A DNA stretch of 64,000 nt, taken from the NCBI GenBank assembly GCA_932294295.1, contig OW028573.1, positions 65,635,829 to 65,699,828 of the forward strand. The letters run 5' to 3'. The position numbers were made by a program, and so were the translations under genes. Each line of letters starts with the position of its first letter. Position 1 is the first letter of the stretch. The notes below the pieces were generated by a model. That model saw only the letters and a program-made list of their open reading frames with translations. It ran no database searches and was not told the origin of the DNA. Positions 13,166-26,987 of the stretch are shown one piece after another. Origin of the DNA: Alitta virens. Taxonomy: Eukaryota; Annelida; Polychaeta; Phyllodocida; Nereididae.

Positions 13166-16100
13166 GGAGCTCAATGACACTCACACATCGTAAAACATCA
13201 CACACTTTACCTATAACGAAGTTTCTGCTGACACAGTACTGAGGCAATAATCAGGCATTGTTCTCTTACTGACACCAGCCAATCAGATTATCTCTTATTG
13301 ACACAATCAGCCAATCAGACCATTTCTTAGAGATCACCAGCCAATCAGATCATCTGACTCAGACCTCAGGTCATGTGTCAATAATTTTTTGTTCTGTTGA
13401 CACAGTACTATCGAGATGATATGTAAGCTACCCAGTTACTGACACAGGACTGTGAGAGTTCCTTGATATTCACACAGAGGTCTGGTAGCAGTCATTGCCT
13501 TATTGTAATTAATTAGAATAATACCTGGTTTATTACAATAATGAAGAAAAGTGACAGTGTATTCCACAACAATTTGTTATATTAGTTGTGAGCAAAACCA
13601 TGACGTGATATTCACTGGTTACAGTCACTACAAAGAAGTAATGAAAATTACAAGCTGTCTCGAATGCACAAATAAATCTTCTCAATTACTACTTCTATTT
13701 TATGTTGTTATTTGGCACCAGTTCAGTTGGTAGATCATTTCCCACGAGACTTGGCGACCCCTGGTGTTAATTGTAAACTCACAACGAGGGAAATTGTCAG
13801 CCATAAGGCAGGGACAGGAGCTGACAGGGGTGCTTGAAATCCCCAAGACACTCGTGTGCATAGTATCAGGCCCTCTACATTCACTTGCAGAAACAGTGCA
13901 GCGGCAGCATTAGCAAATAGCTCTGGTAAACACTGTTCGTTCACCCTTATTTGAGCTCTTCAAAATTTGAGTGACTGACTGTTCAGTAGCTACATGCTCG
14001 ACTTGTAAAATCTTTTTCACTTGCAAAATAAAAATCCATTATCATTATCAGCAGCAATTAAGTTCAACATTGAAGAAGAAAAGGAATGAGCCACAAGGAA
14101 TAGTAAAAGCAAAAACCCTTTCGATCCAGCTTGGTGACCATGAACATTTTTAGGTCACCCAAATTGCAGTACAGGGAATAATAATCTAATGGTCTTATAT
14201 ATGTGAAACGCTTTTCGGTTGCACACAATAGGCAATTTTGCATATGATATTGACATAGCATACGAGCCCTAAAATCATGACAGGCCTTTGCCTCAAAAGC
14301 GTTTGTCTAATGCTTTCAAACTTTTAAAACACCATTGTGTCAAATGCCCCATTCACAAAATACATGAACACAACAAGGTCCAGGGTCAACCCTAAACATG
14401 CCCAACAAATAAGTGCATTGTGCGTGCACTCCAAGTGTAGTGTGCACACTCACTCTGTATAGTGCTTGGGAACTTCATAAGTGTGCATTGTCAGCCAAGC
14501 TCACTGACAATGCTTTCGGACAGGTTGAAATGGGAATGTATCCTGATGGTTAGATTTCATGTTCCCTACTTTTTTTTTGCCTCCCACATCAATCTGACTG
14601 AGATAACAAATAAATGAAGCATGGGGTACAGGTCTGCCTTATTGATCAAGCTTTCACTACCAGCAAATCGATCGTAATTATCCATCGACAACCTGCAGTC
14701 AGGCAATATGTGATTTTTACTTTCACTGCTTAAAAGCTGGGTATCACACAGATACTATCTAAATACTTGTGTGAGCCTCTTTTACCGTTAAATTTAAATT
14801 GTGAGCATCAGTTAATATAGTGCATTGAAGGGTAAAGCTCTGAGGAATTGCTTGTTGGGGTACTGTGAGCAGCAATGCCCATTGCATGTTACTCCATACA
14901 CTCTCGCATACCAGCATGTCATCAAAAATGTATGAAGGGAATTTGAATGTGGCTGCAGCCGGACTAACCTGTTTACCATTTAACATGGCAGGTCTGGGAG
15001 ATATAAAAGCACAGGCATTCAGCAATTATATTGCTTTTCCAATGCTTTCAATGCCACCTATAGTGCCACATATACAGTGTATTGAGTGAAGAGGAGTTGC
15101 AGCCTATGCCATGTGGTCTTGTATTACATGCCAGGTGGAGTGTGACGAGGTGAAAGCTCCAGTGGCGCTCTTTGAGGCCAAGGTGAACGGGAATGCAGAA
15201 CAGCTCGCCTGCTAATCACCTTGCTCTCACATGGGCCCATGTCTTATTAATCGTGAGGGGCTGCTGCAGCTGCTGGAGCTGACAACATGCCCTGGGATGC
15301 AATTCTGAGCAGCTTCTTCTCACACAGGTGGAATGCAATCCAAGACACATACAGTGGACTTATATGAAAGGTAAGCCCAATGCACATTTGCACATGTTCT
15401 GCACACTTTGCATGTCCTACCCTCATACAATACCTGCATGTTATGACGTGAACAATGCATAACAGTTGGGCCACAATGTTGGACCACCAAGGATGGACTA
15501 AGGTCCCATTTATATAGATGATATCTAATATTCATGGACCTCTATAAAATTGGCCAAGGTGACATCATCCCTGACTGCCAGTTTATATGCTCTGTGTTAC
15601 TATATATAAAACATCAATGCACAACGCCACGTATGTAGCTCTATTACATTATAATATTTAATATATACTAGAGATAAGAAACGCACTACAGTAAATTGAT
15701 GCATTATTACTTTTGCATGGGAACTGGCTAATTTACTAGAAAGCTGTCAAACAAGTAGATAACAAATTGCATGTCTCAAATTATGCTGGCAACACACTTT
15801 ATGAAGTTCACATCCTGGAGCTGTTGACTTGAATTGCATAATTTTTTGTCTGTCCCTCAACTAGTATATAAGACAGTTTTCAGTTTTCAAAAATCATCCA
15901 TCAATGGCAAAATTCAAGCTCCAAATAACAAGGCGGACGACAGTATATTTGGCACGTCCCCAACCCTGACATGAACAAGCTAGTGAAGAAACATATTGAT
16001 GCAATTTATTAAACATGAACCACATTCTTTATGCTGGACATTTTTTACAAGTAGGCTAGCTGCAGCTGACGTCAAAAAATTGTATGACAAACGTCTTGGT

Positions 16101-17554
16101 TTATGTATGTGTCTGATGGCAAAAACAAATTAAAAGTAGAAAATCAGAGTGACAAATCATGTCCAAATGACATCAATGATTTGAAGAATGTGCACACATG
16201 CCTTGGCAAATATTGTAGTATCTCGCCTGCTAGGTTGGTTTTACATATATTTGCACCAATGGCATAATATCATTAGTTGCTATTAAGTGTACAGACGTAA
16301 TGAGCTTAACTCATTGAGCTTAACTCATAAGGTCATCTTTACTGGTGACCTGGCATTCCTGAGCAAGCTGGGTATGTGGTTCTGTGGTCCTTCAGGCGTA
16401 TCCTAGCAAGAAGTCGTGCTAGGTCAGGTCAAATCACCCTCTCAAAGGGTACCTCTTGCTGATTGATTGCTAACTTTGATGACCACAGTAGAGCCAAAAT
16501 TTTAATTTAAACTCCATTCAAAACCTTTCGGGGAGTACTTTTGGTGTGTACAATAGCAGGGGTAGTACTGATCGGTTTCTTTTTAGACCGAAGTTCAAAT
16601 GAGAATCTATAGTGTTTTATTGCCTACCATTTGTATAATAAGAAAAAATATGCATGAAAAGGCAATAGTATTTTATTAAACCCCATACTGATTTCCCAGC
16701 AACCATTCACATGTTTTGTAAGTACAAGGGACACGCTTTTGGGATTAAGGATGGCAAATTAGCTTTAGTCATATATTCCAGCAGCAGGAGTCAGTTTGGG
16801 GGTAATTAAAGTTAATTTCTGCCACTTGCTGACTTCACAAAAAGGACTGCATAAAATGCACGGCGACCCCTTTTCACACTTAAGGCATTGATTCCCACCC
16901 CTTCAAGTTTGCACTTCAAAGAAGCCGTAGCGCCACAACCAGACACAGATGGCAGCGCAGTAGCCGAGTGTGTAACGGCCAATACCTGTTAAAGTGTCTG
17001 TAGGACAGGTGCAAGGGTGGTTCATTCCCTATAACTTTGCTCCTTTTTCACAAACTGTTGTTTTGCAGGTTGGACATACAACCACGAGGAATGATAAGCA
17101 TGGGTGGAGCTGAAAGGGCAGCAGAACTGACACGAAATTGACACAGCACAGAAGAGAGTGCCTCCAGAGAGGACTGCACATGAAAATTGTGTTGATATGA
17201 AACGCTGGCCACAGATGACCACCTCTGACCTGGTCATTTTGACCACTGGCCGTCTTGCGCCATGAGTGACAGCTGGCAATGTACAACTGTCATTAAACCA
17301 TTGTCAGTGGACACAACAATGAGACTGGACAAGACTGGACAATTCATTTGATAGTACTACAAAGTGAATATTATCGTCATACCTGGTGCATCTTGCCACC
17401 TACCTGAAAAGTGTCTGCAACTCTCACCACAACTATTCAATTCAGGATGGTAGCTGTGCTCTACAAACTTTTATTCTCTCATGGAATAACACTGGAATCT
17501 ATATTGTGATATATTACTAATATAGTGGGGGAATGTGATCACACAAAATAAAAG
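13166..17554. other. Intergenic region between the two CABIT genes
   Basis: The first 500 bases are probably 3' UTR, ending near AATAAA at about 13671-13676. The remainder shows no exon with family features and no clear mobile element. The last few hundred bases should hold the promoter and 5' UTR of the gene at 17555. Short open frames here are not supported by composition or splice context. Confidence 0.5.
13275..13365. repeat. Three tandem CAGCCAATCAGA repeats
   Basis: The 12-mer CAGCCAATCAGA occurs at about 13275, 13310 and 13340, spaced roughly 30-35 bases, with intervening TCTTA and GACAC words also repeated. It lies in the probable 3' UTR of the short CABIT gene. The core equals a CCAAT box, but the position downstream of the gene makes a promoter role uncertain. 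Confidence 0.7.
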
Positions 17555-20500
17555 ATGCCTGCCATAGAACGCTTGGGAGTAGTGGCATCTTTATCTGATG
17601 CTCAGGCTGGTCCTGCAACAGAGCCTGACATCAGTGATCTTATGAGGGATCTAATCTGGTCTGATGACGTCATAGACGTTGAAGGGTGCTACAAAGAGAA
17701 TGATTTACCAAAGATTGTGAGGATAGCTGAAACGGATGAAGCAACATGTCCGGCCCAGGTCAATGTAGACAAACCTTTTCTTCTGTATACTGGGAGACGT
17801 TGCTCCAAAGTCCTGGCTGCTAATGTTTATTGGGAGGACAGTAGACAGGCTTATGTGGATGTTGGACCTAGGGTGGTCATCCCTGTGGATTTTAATGGTG
17901 AGTATAACCAATATTATAAGATCAATCTTTATCTGAAGCCGGTTATTATTGAATTATTTAAGTTTATAACAATGCTTGTCTCCAAATAAAATGACAATGA
18001 GACAATATGAACAGATGAAAATTGGTTACATACAATGATATAATTTGGATGTTAGATAACCAATATTGGTTTATTACGTATCATAACTGCGGATAACTAC
18101 AGTATTTAACTCTTTAAATGTGTCCTCTAGAATGTTTTCTCTTTACATTACAACACTTTTTTTTTACTCAAAGTATAGAGTACGTTGTATTGTTGTTTTT
18201 CAGATTAAACCAATAGTTTTTTGATCTTGTTCTTTACAATATATCTTCATTGCTAGCGAGCATCTAGAAATACAGCTTGTGTAGCGACAGTAAAATTGAT
18301 TTATAGCACTCTTATCTATTATATAACGTTTACACGGCATTTTTAATATATTAGATATATGCCCCAAAAGACATGCTCAACAGAAAAATGCAAACATCTC
18401 AAGAATCATGTGGAGCATTTCCACCGCACAGGAGCAAAAAATGGTGTTATGGATGGTTTAGAATAGAATCCTTTGTTTTTTTATTAAAGGGACAGGGATG
18501 AGACCAGACACATTAAAACATTAGACATGCTTTTGCATTCTAATCCAGGATCATGACTCTCAGACTTAACTGAATAGCACTCTACGATCCATAAAGAATG
18601 TGCCTTAAATAAAACCCTTATAATTAAGTGTTTATTTAAGGTCAAATTGGTCTGGTATAAAAGCCCAGAGTTCCATTAAGGCTTGAGAGCAAGATAATGC
18701 TTCGATAAAATGTATCTTTAGTCCCATAATACAACTAGACTTACACAAAAATTACTATGACTTTTTCAGTGACTACCACCATTTTGTACATTATATCAGT
18801 ATCAAATGATACACTAAAATGCAATAACAACATGTGTTACATGGTACAGATCACAATCACGTCTATACGTACTACCTTATAAACTAAGGCAAACATATTT
18901 CAGGTCCAAGCCAAGTAGAAGTATAACTAGTACTTATGCAATAAACCTAGTCACTATGCGTGCACTTAACATGTAGGTAGTTATGTGGTATAGCATGACA
19001 GCACGTGAGGTGCACGCGTATTCATGTAACATGAATGCTCTCTACATAATAATTAAGACCATCTGTTATGGTGATCAAGAATTCCTTCACAGATTGTTCT
19101 GGTGCCTCTTAATTGATTATGCAATCATATTAGAAAAATACGATCAACTGATAAAATCTATTAATAGTCTGTGAATAAGTGAATTTATATATGTATATAT
19201 ATATATATATATACAGAATAATGTTGAACTCATGGGAGGGGGGGGGGGTAGTTGTTGGAACAATGATAAATTCAGATCGATAATTCTTATCCAATAATCT
19301 TCTCAAACACAATGGATCAGGTTTTACAGGACTAGTGCAGTTTTTGTGACTTCCTGGAGGACTACTGTGTTGCCAACTTTCAACCACAGGGGGTGGGGAG
19401 CATTTTGGCAGCTTACTCACAAAGAGTCAATCTATCAATCAATACAATGTAGCTTGTAGTGGCTACATGTATTATTGGATTGCTGTCAAGTAATTCCATG
19501 ACCTTTTCATTAATGGGAGCCCAGTACTTAAGAACTCACTCGGGCCCTGTGTGTGGAAAGGTTTTATCAACATTCCAATTGCAGGCAGTCATGCAAGCAA
19601 ACCTTTTAGGAAGAACTTCGGTATTTTTCTTTAGAATAACTTCTCAATTATAAGCAGGTTTCTCGTCTGGTTTCCTCATTATTGAAAAACGATTTGGTTT
19701 CACCCGTTTTACTTTTTTTTTTTACTTTCTTCTAGTTTTCTTCTTCATTCTCAAGACATTTTGCTTTGATTGTTCGTGAAAATCACGATTTAAATCAATA
19801 GCATTTCCTTCCTTACTTTAATAGAACACAATTCAATTCCATTGACATGTACAGTGTACACTAATAACAAATGATATTAACTGCACAATTGAACTCCCCA
19901 AGCCAGACCACCTTATATTGTAGAGGCAACCTCAATGTTAAGTCAACTTCACTCAAAGTGCCCTTGTAAGTAACGCCACTTATGGGGAAAACATGTCTCT
20001 CTCACCGATCTCTCGTAAGTGGCAAGAACTTGTCGTAGAGGACTGCATTTCCCACATCTGTCTATCTATCTATCTATCTGTCAGCATGGTTGGTCTTAAT
20101 TGTGAGGTTTCATGTCATTTATAACGGTCAAACTTTTTCTATGTTTAACTGGACAAAACAACATTCCGGAGTCTAATAATAGTCCATATTACAAGCTGAC
20201 CATAGGCCATGTATACACGTGTGCTTGTGATGTGTTAGCACGGACTGAAAAGGATAATTGTGGTCCAAAAACTTTCGCAACAAGGGCGTCCATGACAAAC
20301 CAAGCAAGTTCAAAGCCCTTTCTCAATTGCAATGTCATGAATCCCTCCCACTCAGCATTAATGTAAACACATTATCGTCCCCAATTGGGGGTTTCTTACT
20401 GTTCTCACGTCTGTGTCCGTCCCAAAGCATAACATTCATTTGACTAAACTAAATAAAGACAATCTTAAGGAGCATGGCTAGCCAAACGCTATATTTTTAT

Positions 20501-23500
20501 GTTAGTATAACATGCAAAAAGTCTTTCACTTTTGGGATGTCTGTAATGCTACATAAAGACTTGTCAATAAGTATAGTTAAAGTCAAGAACGAATTTAAAT
20601 GAAGACATATTTATATGACTGCACTTATATGACTTTGGAGTTTGGATGCCAAGTTAAGGAACTTTGACTGTTGCAAAATTTAAAAAAAAAACAAAAAAAA
20701 AACATGTCATCCAAATATTTTTGTACTACTTTAAAAAAAATACCAGATGTTACTCAGAGTTTCAGACCACCATTTTTGTGGAACGATACTGATAATAAAT
20801 AAATATGAAACTAGACATATTTATTTGTACATGCACACGTTCTTATATGGTTAAAACCTGCTTCATAGCAACAGAATATTTGCTGAATAATTAACACATT
20901 ATTCACTCGAAAGGTCACATGCATGTTGTGTGTAGGAATCAATAGGTCAATTAGAAGAATGGAACACATATGCCGGTTATTTACTAATCACCATCTGGTG
21001 CCATTTCAGCTACTTTTTGGTGGGATGTGCAAATCAAAACATTATGGCATGTGCCTTATTGATAATTACCACAACAAATTACATCGTGCGGTAACATGTG
21101 TTAATGGCTGAGGTCTGAGGACAATGAATAAAAAACAATGAGTGAATGCAAAACAGACAAGAATGCTAATAGAGCTAGCTTCCAGAGGACAAGATCCAGA
21201 GGAATATAGTATGGACAGTACTAAGTTGTTCAATATAGCAAAGGGCCCCAGGTACCACTGTATAGAAGCATCCACTTACAGACAATAAGGATTCAGGGTC
21301 GCCACTAATAGTTTGCACAGAACTTCTCCTTTGAAAAGAGGTGGCCCCCAGGCATTCAGAGCAGTCCAGCCAAAGTCCAAGTGGACGGCAATAGTCTCAG
21401 CACAAGCCCAAGGGCACACATGTCCTACCTCAAGGTCAAATTGTATGTAACAGAGCCATGACCTCTTTAAGGTCATCCTATAAACTAAAAATGCATAAAG
21501 TCTTCAATGAAATGCAACTACATGCAGCATGCATTGAAGGTTTGCAAATATCGTCCGTAAAGGGGAAAATGTGGCAACATCTTGTCTTGACATGTTATGA
21601 AGTCATGCCATTAACTGACATCCACATGAAATATTGCTCACTTATAACAAGCTTAATACAGTGTGATAAGTTTTAACAACCTCCAATCGGATTTATATTT
21701 AAATCGTGAACAATTCGAAAGGATGTCGAGCTATTACCATAACAAGCTGTTGTTCACCAGGCCCATGCATCTGGGCAATGTGGGCATTATATCTCAGGAG
21801 AAGGTACGTAGGGACTACACTTGTTTGGGCATTCGTCATGAGGGGCATACAAAAGAATTCTGAAGAACCTAGGGTCCCACATGAGACAGACAACAAGGTG
21901 GTCCTCTGTCCCACAGGCAATAGGCTCCCTTCTAATGTTGTCATCATATACTGCAAGTGTTTGTGTTTGACAATGAGCTCCCTGTTTGCTGTGTAACTAA
22001 AATCTCATTACTCAGCACCAGATGCGTCCCGGAATGTCATCTTGAGGGGATTACCAGGACTGTCTCATCTTTAGTTTCGTGTACTTTTAATAAATACATT
22101 ATTGTGGATTGTGGAAGCATACAGTTATCAGTTGTATTTTTCACAGACTTAGGTCTCCAGAAAAACAAAGTTGACCTTTTTGTACAAACTTTTTCACAGC
22201 AGATTTCATAGACTCCAGAAGAGAGCACGTGAATCTATAGGTTTCCCATTGGTTGAGGGACTCAGCCAATGGGAGTCCTGGATTCACATGACGTCCCCCA
22301 GAGTTTTGTAACAAGCTGAATTTTCTTTATCTTTCTGTTGCAGGTTGGTTTTGGTTCCTTCAAGAGTTTGCAAGAGCAGGCAAGACTTTCCAAACAGTTT
22401 CAGACCTCGTCAAAGCACAACCAAGCACCTTTTTGGTGAGAAGAGCAGTTCCAGCATTCAGGTTCTCACGGAAGCAAAATGAAAATGGGGAAAGAGTCTT
22501 TGTGAGCCAATATGTCTCAGCAGGGCAGGTCCTTACTTTTGGAGACATCTTCACAGAGACCGTCTCCAGCTCTGTGTCCTCTTGCTGCCTAACCAGTTTA
22601 GTCTCTAAGAAATTCTTCCAAAGATCAGAAGAAAAGCATTACTTGCAATGCAAAGATAGTGAAAATAAAGAAGTCTTGTTTGAGTTTACACAAGATGGTG
22701 AATTTGTAGCTATAGGAGAACCAGCAACAGCATTACAAGACTCTGTTTACAAGCTCAAAGACATTGTGAAGCACGTTCAGTTGCCTGTGTTGATAAAGTT
22801 AGCCTATGGTCAGCCTCCATCCACTCCTTGTTCATTTACGGGACTTCTTAAAATAGAGGAGAGTTACAATGAAGACGCAATTATAGGTTGCAGTTTAGGA
22901 ACAAAATGTCCAACTATGGCAGAATTCCCAAAAGACTCAAAGATCCGCTTCCACGTTGCCAAAAACAGTAAAGAGTTCCTAAATCATGATGAAGTAAGCA
23001 GAGCTTTGAAACACTGTGATGACAATATAGAAAGTTACATCACATCCATGAAGGTGGTCCAGACACTTTACAGTGAAATCAGGAGTAATACCATGAAAGC
23101 AGGAGACATCAAGGTGAAATCCAATTGCCATGACCGTGATGTCCAGTCTGACCATGAATCCTTAAACACAATGACCACTGGTGACTTTACTGATGATGAT
23201 TTTGATGATGATGAAGACGATGACACTTCTTGTGATGAAGGTACTCTGACATCAATTACAAGACAACCTAGGTCTCAGTATCTCCCAGAGTACACAGAAG
23301 AGCCAAATTATGAAGTGATAAATGAAGGTACAACCATGTACTACCCAGTGTCACAAACTAATGGTATGGTAACCAATGCTCCCTCAACTGTTCATACTTA
23401 CAACCAAACCAAAAACCCTGCACTAAACCATTCTGGTCTTATCTTGGAAATAACCAACTTACACAACCTGGACTCTAACTTACTGAGAAAGCATTTGAAA

Positions 23501-24466
23501 GTCAGTGATGTTGACGAAAGACCTTCTGTTCATCAGTATGAGGACTGTGCACCTTATATACCACACGAATTAGAGACAAATGTTGATGATGTCATAGAGA
23601 TTCACAACCAAGCCCCAGACACTGATGAACATATGGATGCTTTCTTGGCAGACTCAGTTAACTCCCTGGGCCAGTTGAATATTGAGTGGATTGAGGATGA
23701 CATATCTTCCTTAATAGCTCCCCCACCACCGCCAGTGGTTGATGAGGCAGAGGGAGAAGTGGATGATTTCTTGGAAAAGGTGATAGAAAGTACAACCTTG
23801 AAGAGGCGAACAGGTTCACAACATCGAAACAGACAAAGTGACTCATCTCTGCCGCACGTGTCTGCTGCTCGGCCCACCCCACTCCGCTTTAGTGTACCCA
23901 ACTCAGATCCAGCCTTCCATGACAACTTAGCATTTAGTCCTCCATCTGAGAACCCACCAGAAGAGCCGGCTTATGCTACTGTTAACTCGTTTAACAGAAA
24001 CGTCTTCAAACCTATCCGTCCAGGTTCCGCAGCCTCATCATCTTGTAGGAGTGACCAGCAAGTTCCAATGAGTCCAGGCAGTTCACAGCCCACTAGGTCC
24101 ACCCCATCTCCAGACAGGGAGATGCTGGAGATGTTGGCTCATAGAACAGACTCTGGCATCTTCATCCCTAGATACTCTGATACCTGGCCAGACAGTGACT
24201 CCCCATACAGGTCACCAAGTGATGACGTCACCTGGTCACCCCCTGACAACGTCAGTTCAATGAGTGTCATAGAGGTCCTCAGAGCCTTACGTTACATTGG
24301 CATGAAGCCCCATGTGATCAGTAGGTTCCAAGATGAACAAATTGATGGCAAGCAGCTGCTGGAGTTAGATGACACATTACTTAGAGAGGGCTTCCCAGAG
24401 TTAAATGCTCTAGAACGCAAAAAGATTAGAGATTTCATAGCAGGCTGGAGGCCAAAGAAACTTTAG
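17555..24466 (+). CDS. GAREM: GAREM-like adaptor with CABIT and SAM domains, 821 aa
   Basis: Two exons: 17555-17897 and 22344-24466, phase-1 join DFN-G-WFWF, 822 codons including the stop. Domain order is GAREM-like. The CABIT domain spans about residues 26-330 (KPFLLYTGRRCSKVLAANV; LPVLIKLAYGQPPS). A long linker has an acidic run (DDDFDDDEDDD), tyrosine motifs NYEVINEG and PAYATVNSF that could be SH2 ligands, and a proline run APPPPPVV. A C-terminal SAM domain covers about residues 752-821 (VLRALRYIGMKPHVISRF; LLREGFPELNALERKKIRDF). Vertebrate GAREM1 is similar in length (about 870 aa) and links EGFR-type receptors to GRB2 and SHP2. The 4.4-kb intron sits exactly where the paralog at 11360 has its intron. 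A degraded copy of the 3' two-thirds of exon 2 lies at 31711-32868. Confidence 0.93.
17898..22343 (+). other. 4.4-kb GAREM intron
   Basis: Single intron between the two GAREM coding exons, donor gtgagt and acceptor ctttctgttgcag. It holds a short poly-G run, AT and ATCT microsatellites, and near its 3' end a foldback element (22211-22307). The part at about 18960-19150 is rich in TAATTA-like and ATGCAAT-like motifs and could be regulatory. No nested gene seen. Confidence 0.75.
22211..22307. repeat. Short foldback element, copy 1 of 3
   Basis: Two arms containing CCCATTGGTTGAGGGACT and its near inverse CAGCCAATGGGAGTC, flanked by GTGAATC / GATTCAC and CACGTG/GACGTC words. Related copies lie at about 53244-53351 and 57086-57216. 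It is a non-autonomous hairpin (MITE-like) element, 37 bases upstream of the GAREM exon 2 acceptor. Confidence 0.7.
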
Positions 24467-24961
24467 GATAAAACAACATAATTATATCATATTTTCATTT
24501 TTTTTAAGGTCATTACATTTACATGGCATAAAAAGCTAAAATATTTACATTAATGTACAATAGAATTGTACTAAAACATCATGTAATCACCCACCTCAGT
24601 CTTGTAGACATTTCCTTACTTTTAACTTTTTTACAATAATAAAGCACCTTATAATCTACTTTCCTCAGTGTCTTGTGAAATTAATTGTTTGTGAATAATA
24701 ACCACTAGGTGATGAGATGGAAATTGAATTCAGTTACCCAAGACACCTGGTGTTGTATTGGTATAATCGTTTTATGGAATATGCACCCAGCTTTTAATAT
24801 ACTCAATTTCAGCATCATAGCTATCCCAGATAACCCTGACTATGAATTTTAGTCTTTATCACCATACCATTGCAGAGCGTCACATTTTCATAATCAATTT
24901 GGTATATTTCAATAACAATGGATTCTTAATATGTATAGTATGTATAGATATGTGGTAGATT
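24467..24961. other. GAREM 3' UTR and tail-to-tail spacer
   Basis: AATAAA at about 24638-24643 is the likely GAREM poly(A) signal. The whole spacer recurs with small changes at about 32870-33369, so it belongs to the duplicated block. No gene in it. Confidence 0.7.
24638..24643 (+). terminator. Candidate GAREM poly(A) signal
   Basis: AATAAA about 170 bases after the stop, conserved in the duplicated copy near 33040. Confidence 0.65.
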
Positions 24962-25895
24962 TTACAGAGAAGGGATGGCATGTCTCCATCCTGCATGCAG
25001 TTGATCACTTATTTCCTTGACCACATCTTTCAAAGTTGGGTTGTGTGCCTGGTTGTGATTTTCTTCTGGATCAGCTTCATGGTCATATAGCTCAACTCCA
25101 CAAACAATATCCCAGTTAGGTTAGTATTTAGGTGGCCCACTGAATGCCACCCATTCTGTGTATCTGTATTTGTCAGTGCGCATGGAATACCCCATGATTC
25201 CAGCAGCCGTAGGGTACTGAGAAAACACCCTGTCTTTCCATGGACCAGAAGGGTTCTTAATTAAAGGCATCAAGCTAGTGCCTTCAACACAATGGGGAAT
25301 GTTGTGGGAGTCCTCTGGACATAACGGGAGAGATGGCAATCCAGCAGCTTCAACCAAAGTAGGAAATAAGTCCACGAATTCTGTGAGTCTTCTTGTAGAA
25401 ATGCCCTTTTCTGTGAGTTTTGGGATGCGGATCATCATAGGAGCAGTGACTGCAATGTCAAAGTTGGTTTTCTTGCCCCACTCTCCATGTTCACCAAGCT
25501 GCCAGCCATGATCACCCAAGAATGAAACAATAGTTGAATCTGCCAGTCCCAAATCACTGAGTTGTTGCAGAACTGCACCTATCAGAATCTGTGTAGCTGA
25601 AGGCACTGTAATAAGCCCTACGTAGTTGCCTGATCTTGAAGTATGGCACAGTGGAGTTGACTCTTCCTGTGATATTCAACTTCATGATGTCCTCGAATTT
25701 CCTTAGTTCACCAAGCAATGGAAGGCATGTCCACAGGAGCATAGTTATTGTCAGGTAAGGACACAGTTTGAGCAGGATAAATTCCTCAGGAAAAAACAAA
25801 AGGTAGGTGAGGTTTGTGGAATCCAACTGCTAAGAAGAAGGGCTCATCAGAAACTAGAAACAACACATTCATTTTCTTTGGTGCAACTGATGAAA
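24962..25895 (-). pseudogene. Iduronate-2-sulfatase-like pseudogene (copy A)
   Basis: This is the left copy of the intact sulfatase at 33370-34875 and shares its downstream spacer. It is clearly dead. About 500 bases, equal to 34276-34778 in the intact copy, are deleted at about 25845, removing the CSPSR active-site motif. The start codon and signal-peptide region are also deleted near 25895. A two-base deletion breaks the frame near 25583, and a nonsense codon interrupts PPKY-QPNW near 25119. It lies tail-to-tail with the intact GAREM gene. Confidence 0.88.
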
Positions 25896-26714
25896 GCAAC
25901 ATTACATAAATTGGCAAGTCTGTAATGTGCAGTCTCCCAGTTGCTAGATCCAATTACTAAACAGCCTAGTAGTTACTGTAGCTAAAGTCCAAAATAACTG
26001 ATGACTGAAGATCACACCATTGATTAGTAATAAGCAAGCTGCCACGGCTACTCATTAAATATGTCTGTTCGCGCCAGCCATGTATATATATTTTTAATTT
26101 TTTCCAACCATTGCATATATTTTAATTAAAATATGACTTGAAGTTTATTTAAAATTAGACCTCGGATGGTGGTGTGCAAGTCCTGCATATAATCCTTTGT
26201 CTTTGTAGAATTTCTATGGCTTCTTTTATAGTTTAATCTTTAGATTTGTCATTGGACTATTAATAATACTGACAATGCTGAAAATACAATACACAAGAAA
26301 TAAATGTGATAATCAACTTTTTAACCCTCAACGAACGAAGTTCGAAAAGGGGTTTGTTATCATCAGTGTCTGTACAATGGGCGGATGGGCGGATGGGCAG
26401 ACGGGCAGACGGGCAGACGGGCAGACAGGCAGGCGTAACACTTTCGTTTTCGGAGCAGAACTCTAACACGAAAGCCCCGTTCCCACATAGCCGAGTTACT
26501 CGTAGTCAACTCGTAGTATTACGTAACACGCCTCTCGGGCCCAACTCTTACTAAACTCGGCGATTACTCCTCGCACTCGAGAGATGCTCGGCGAGTAACT
26601 CCTGAGTCTCGTAGCGAACTCGTGAGATTTGGAGCCGAGTTTGCCGAGTCTCCCGAGTATGCCGTGCTGCACGGCACACTCGGCGAATTATCCAGGAGTC
26701 CAAAAACTCGGCCA

Positions 26715-26835
26715 TGACTCGCCGAGTTACTCCTGGAACTCGCCGAGTTACTCCTGGAACTCGCCGAGTTACTCCTGGAACTCGCCGAGTTACTTCTCGA
26801 ACTCGCCGAGTTACTCCTCGAACTCGGCGAGTTAC
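26715..26835. repeat. Left subterminal 21-bp tandem array
   Basis: About five copies of a 21-mer, ACTCGCCGAGTTACTCCTGG plus one base, with a palindromic core ACTCGSCGAGT. Because 21 is divisible by three, conceptual translation gives repeated RRVTPGT words that are not a real protein. Confidence 0.9.
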
Positions 26836-26987
26836 TCGGCGCTATTTTCGCTCGTATTACACTCGGGGGGGATGTTCAGGAGTGCGAGGAGTAACTCGGC
26901 GAGTTGTAGGAGTAACTCGCCGAGTAACTCGTCGAGTTCTACCTTTAGTACATGCATCATCAGCGTAGGGGGTCGTATATAATATAA

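Noticed and set aside
26629..26982. Open frames full of RRVTPGT or SPSYSWN repeats
   Set aside because: They are translations of the 21-bp tandem array of the nested element. Several frames are open at once because the repeat length is a multiple of three.
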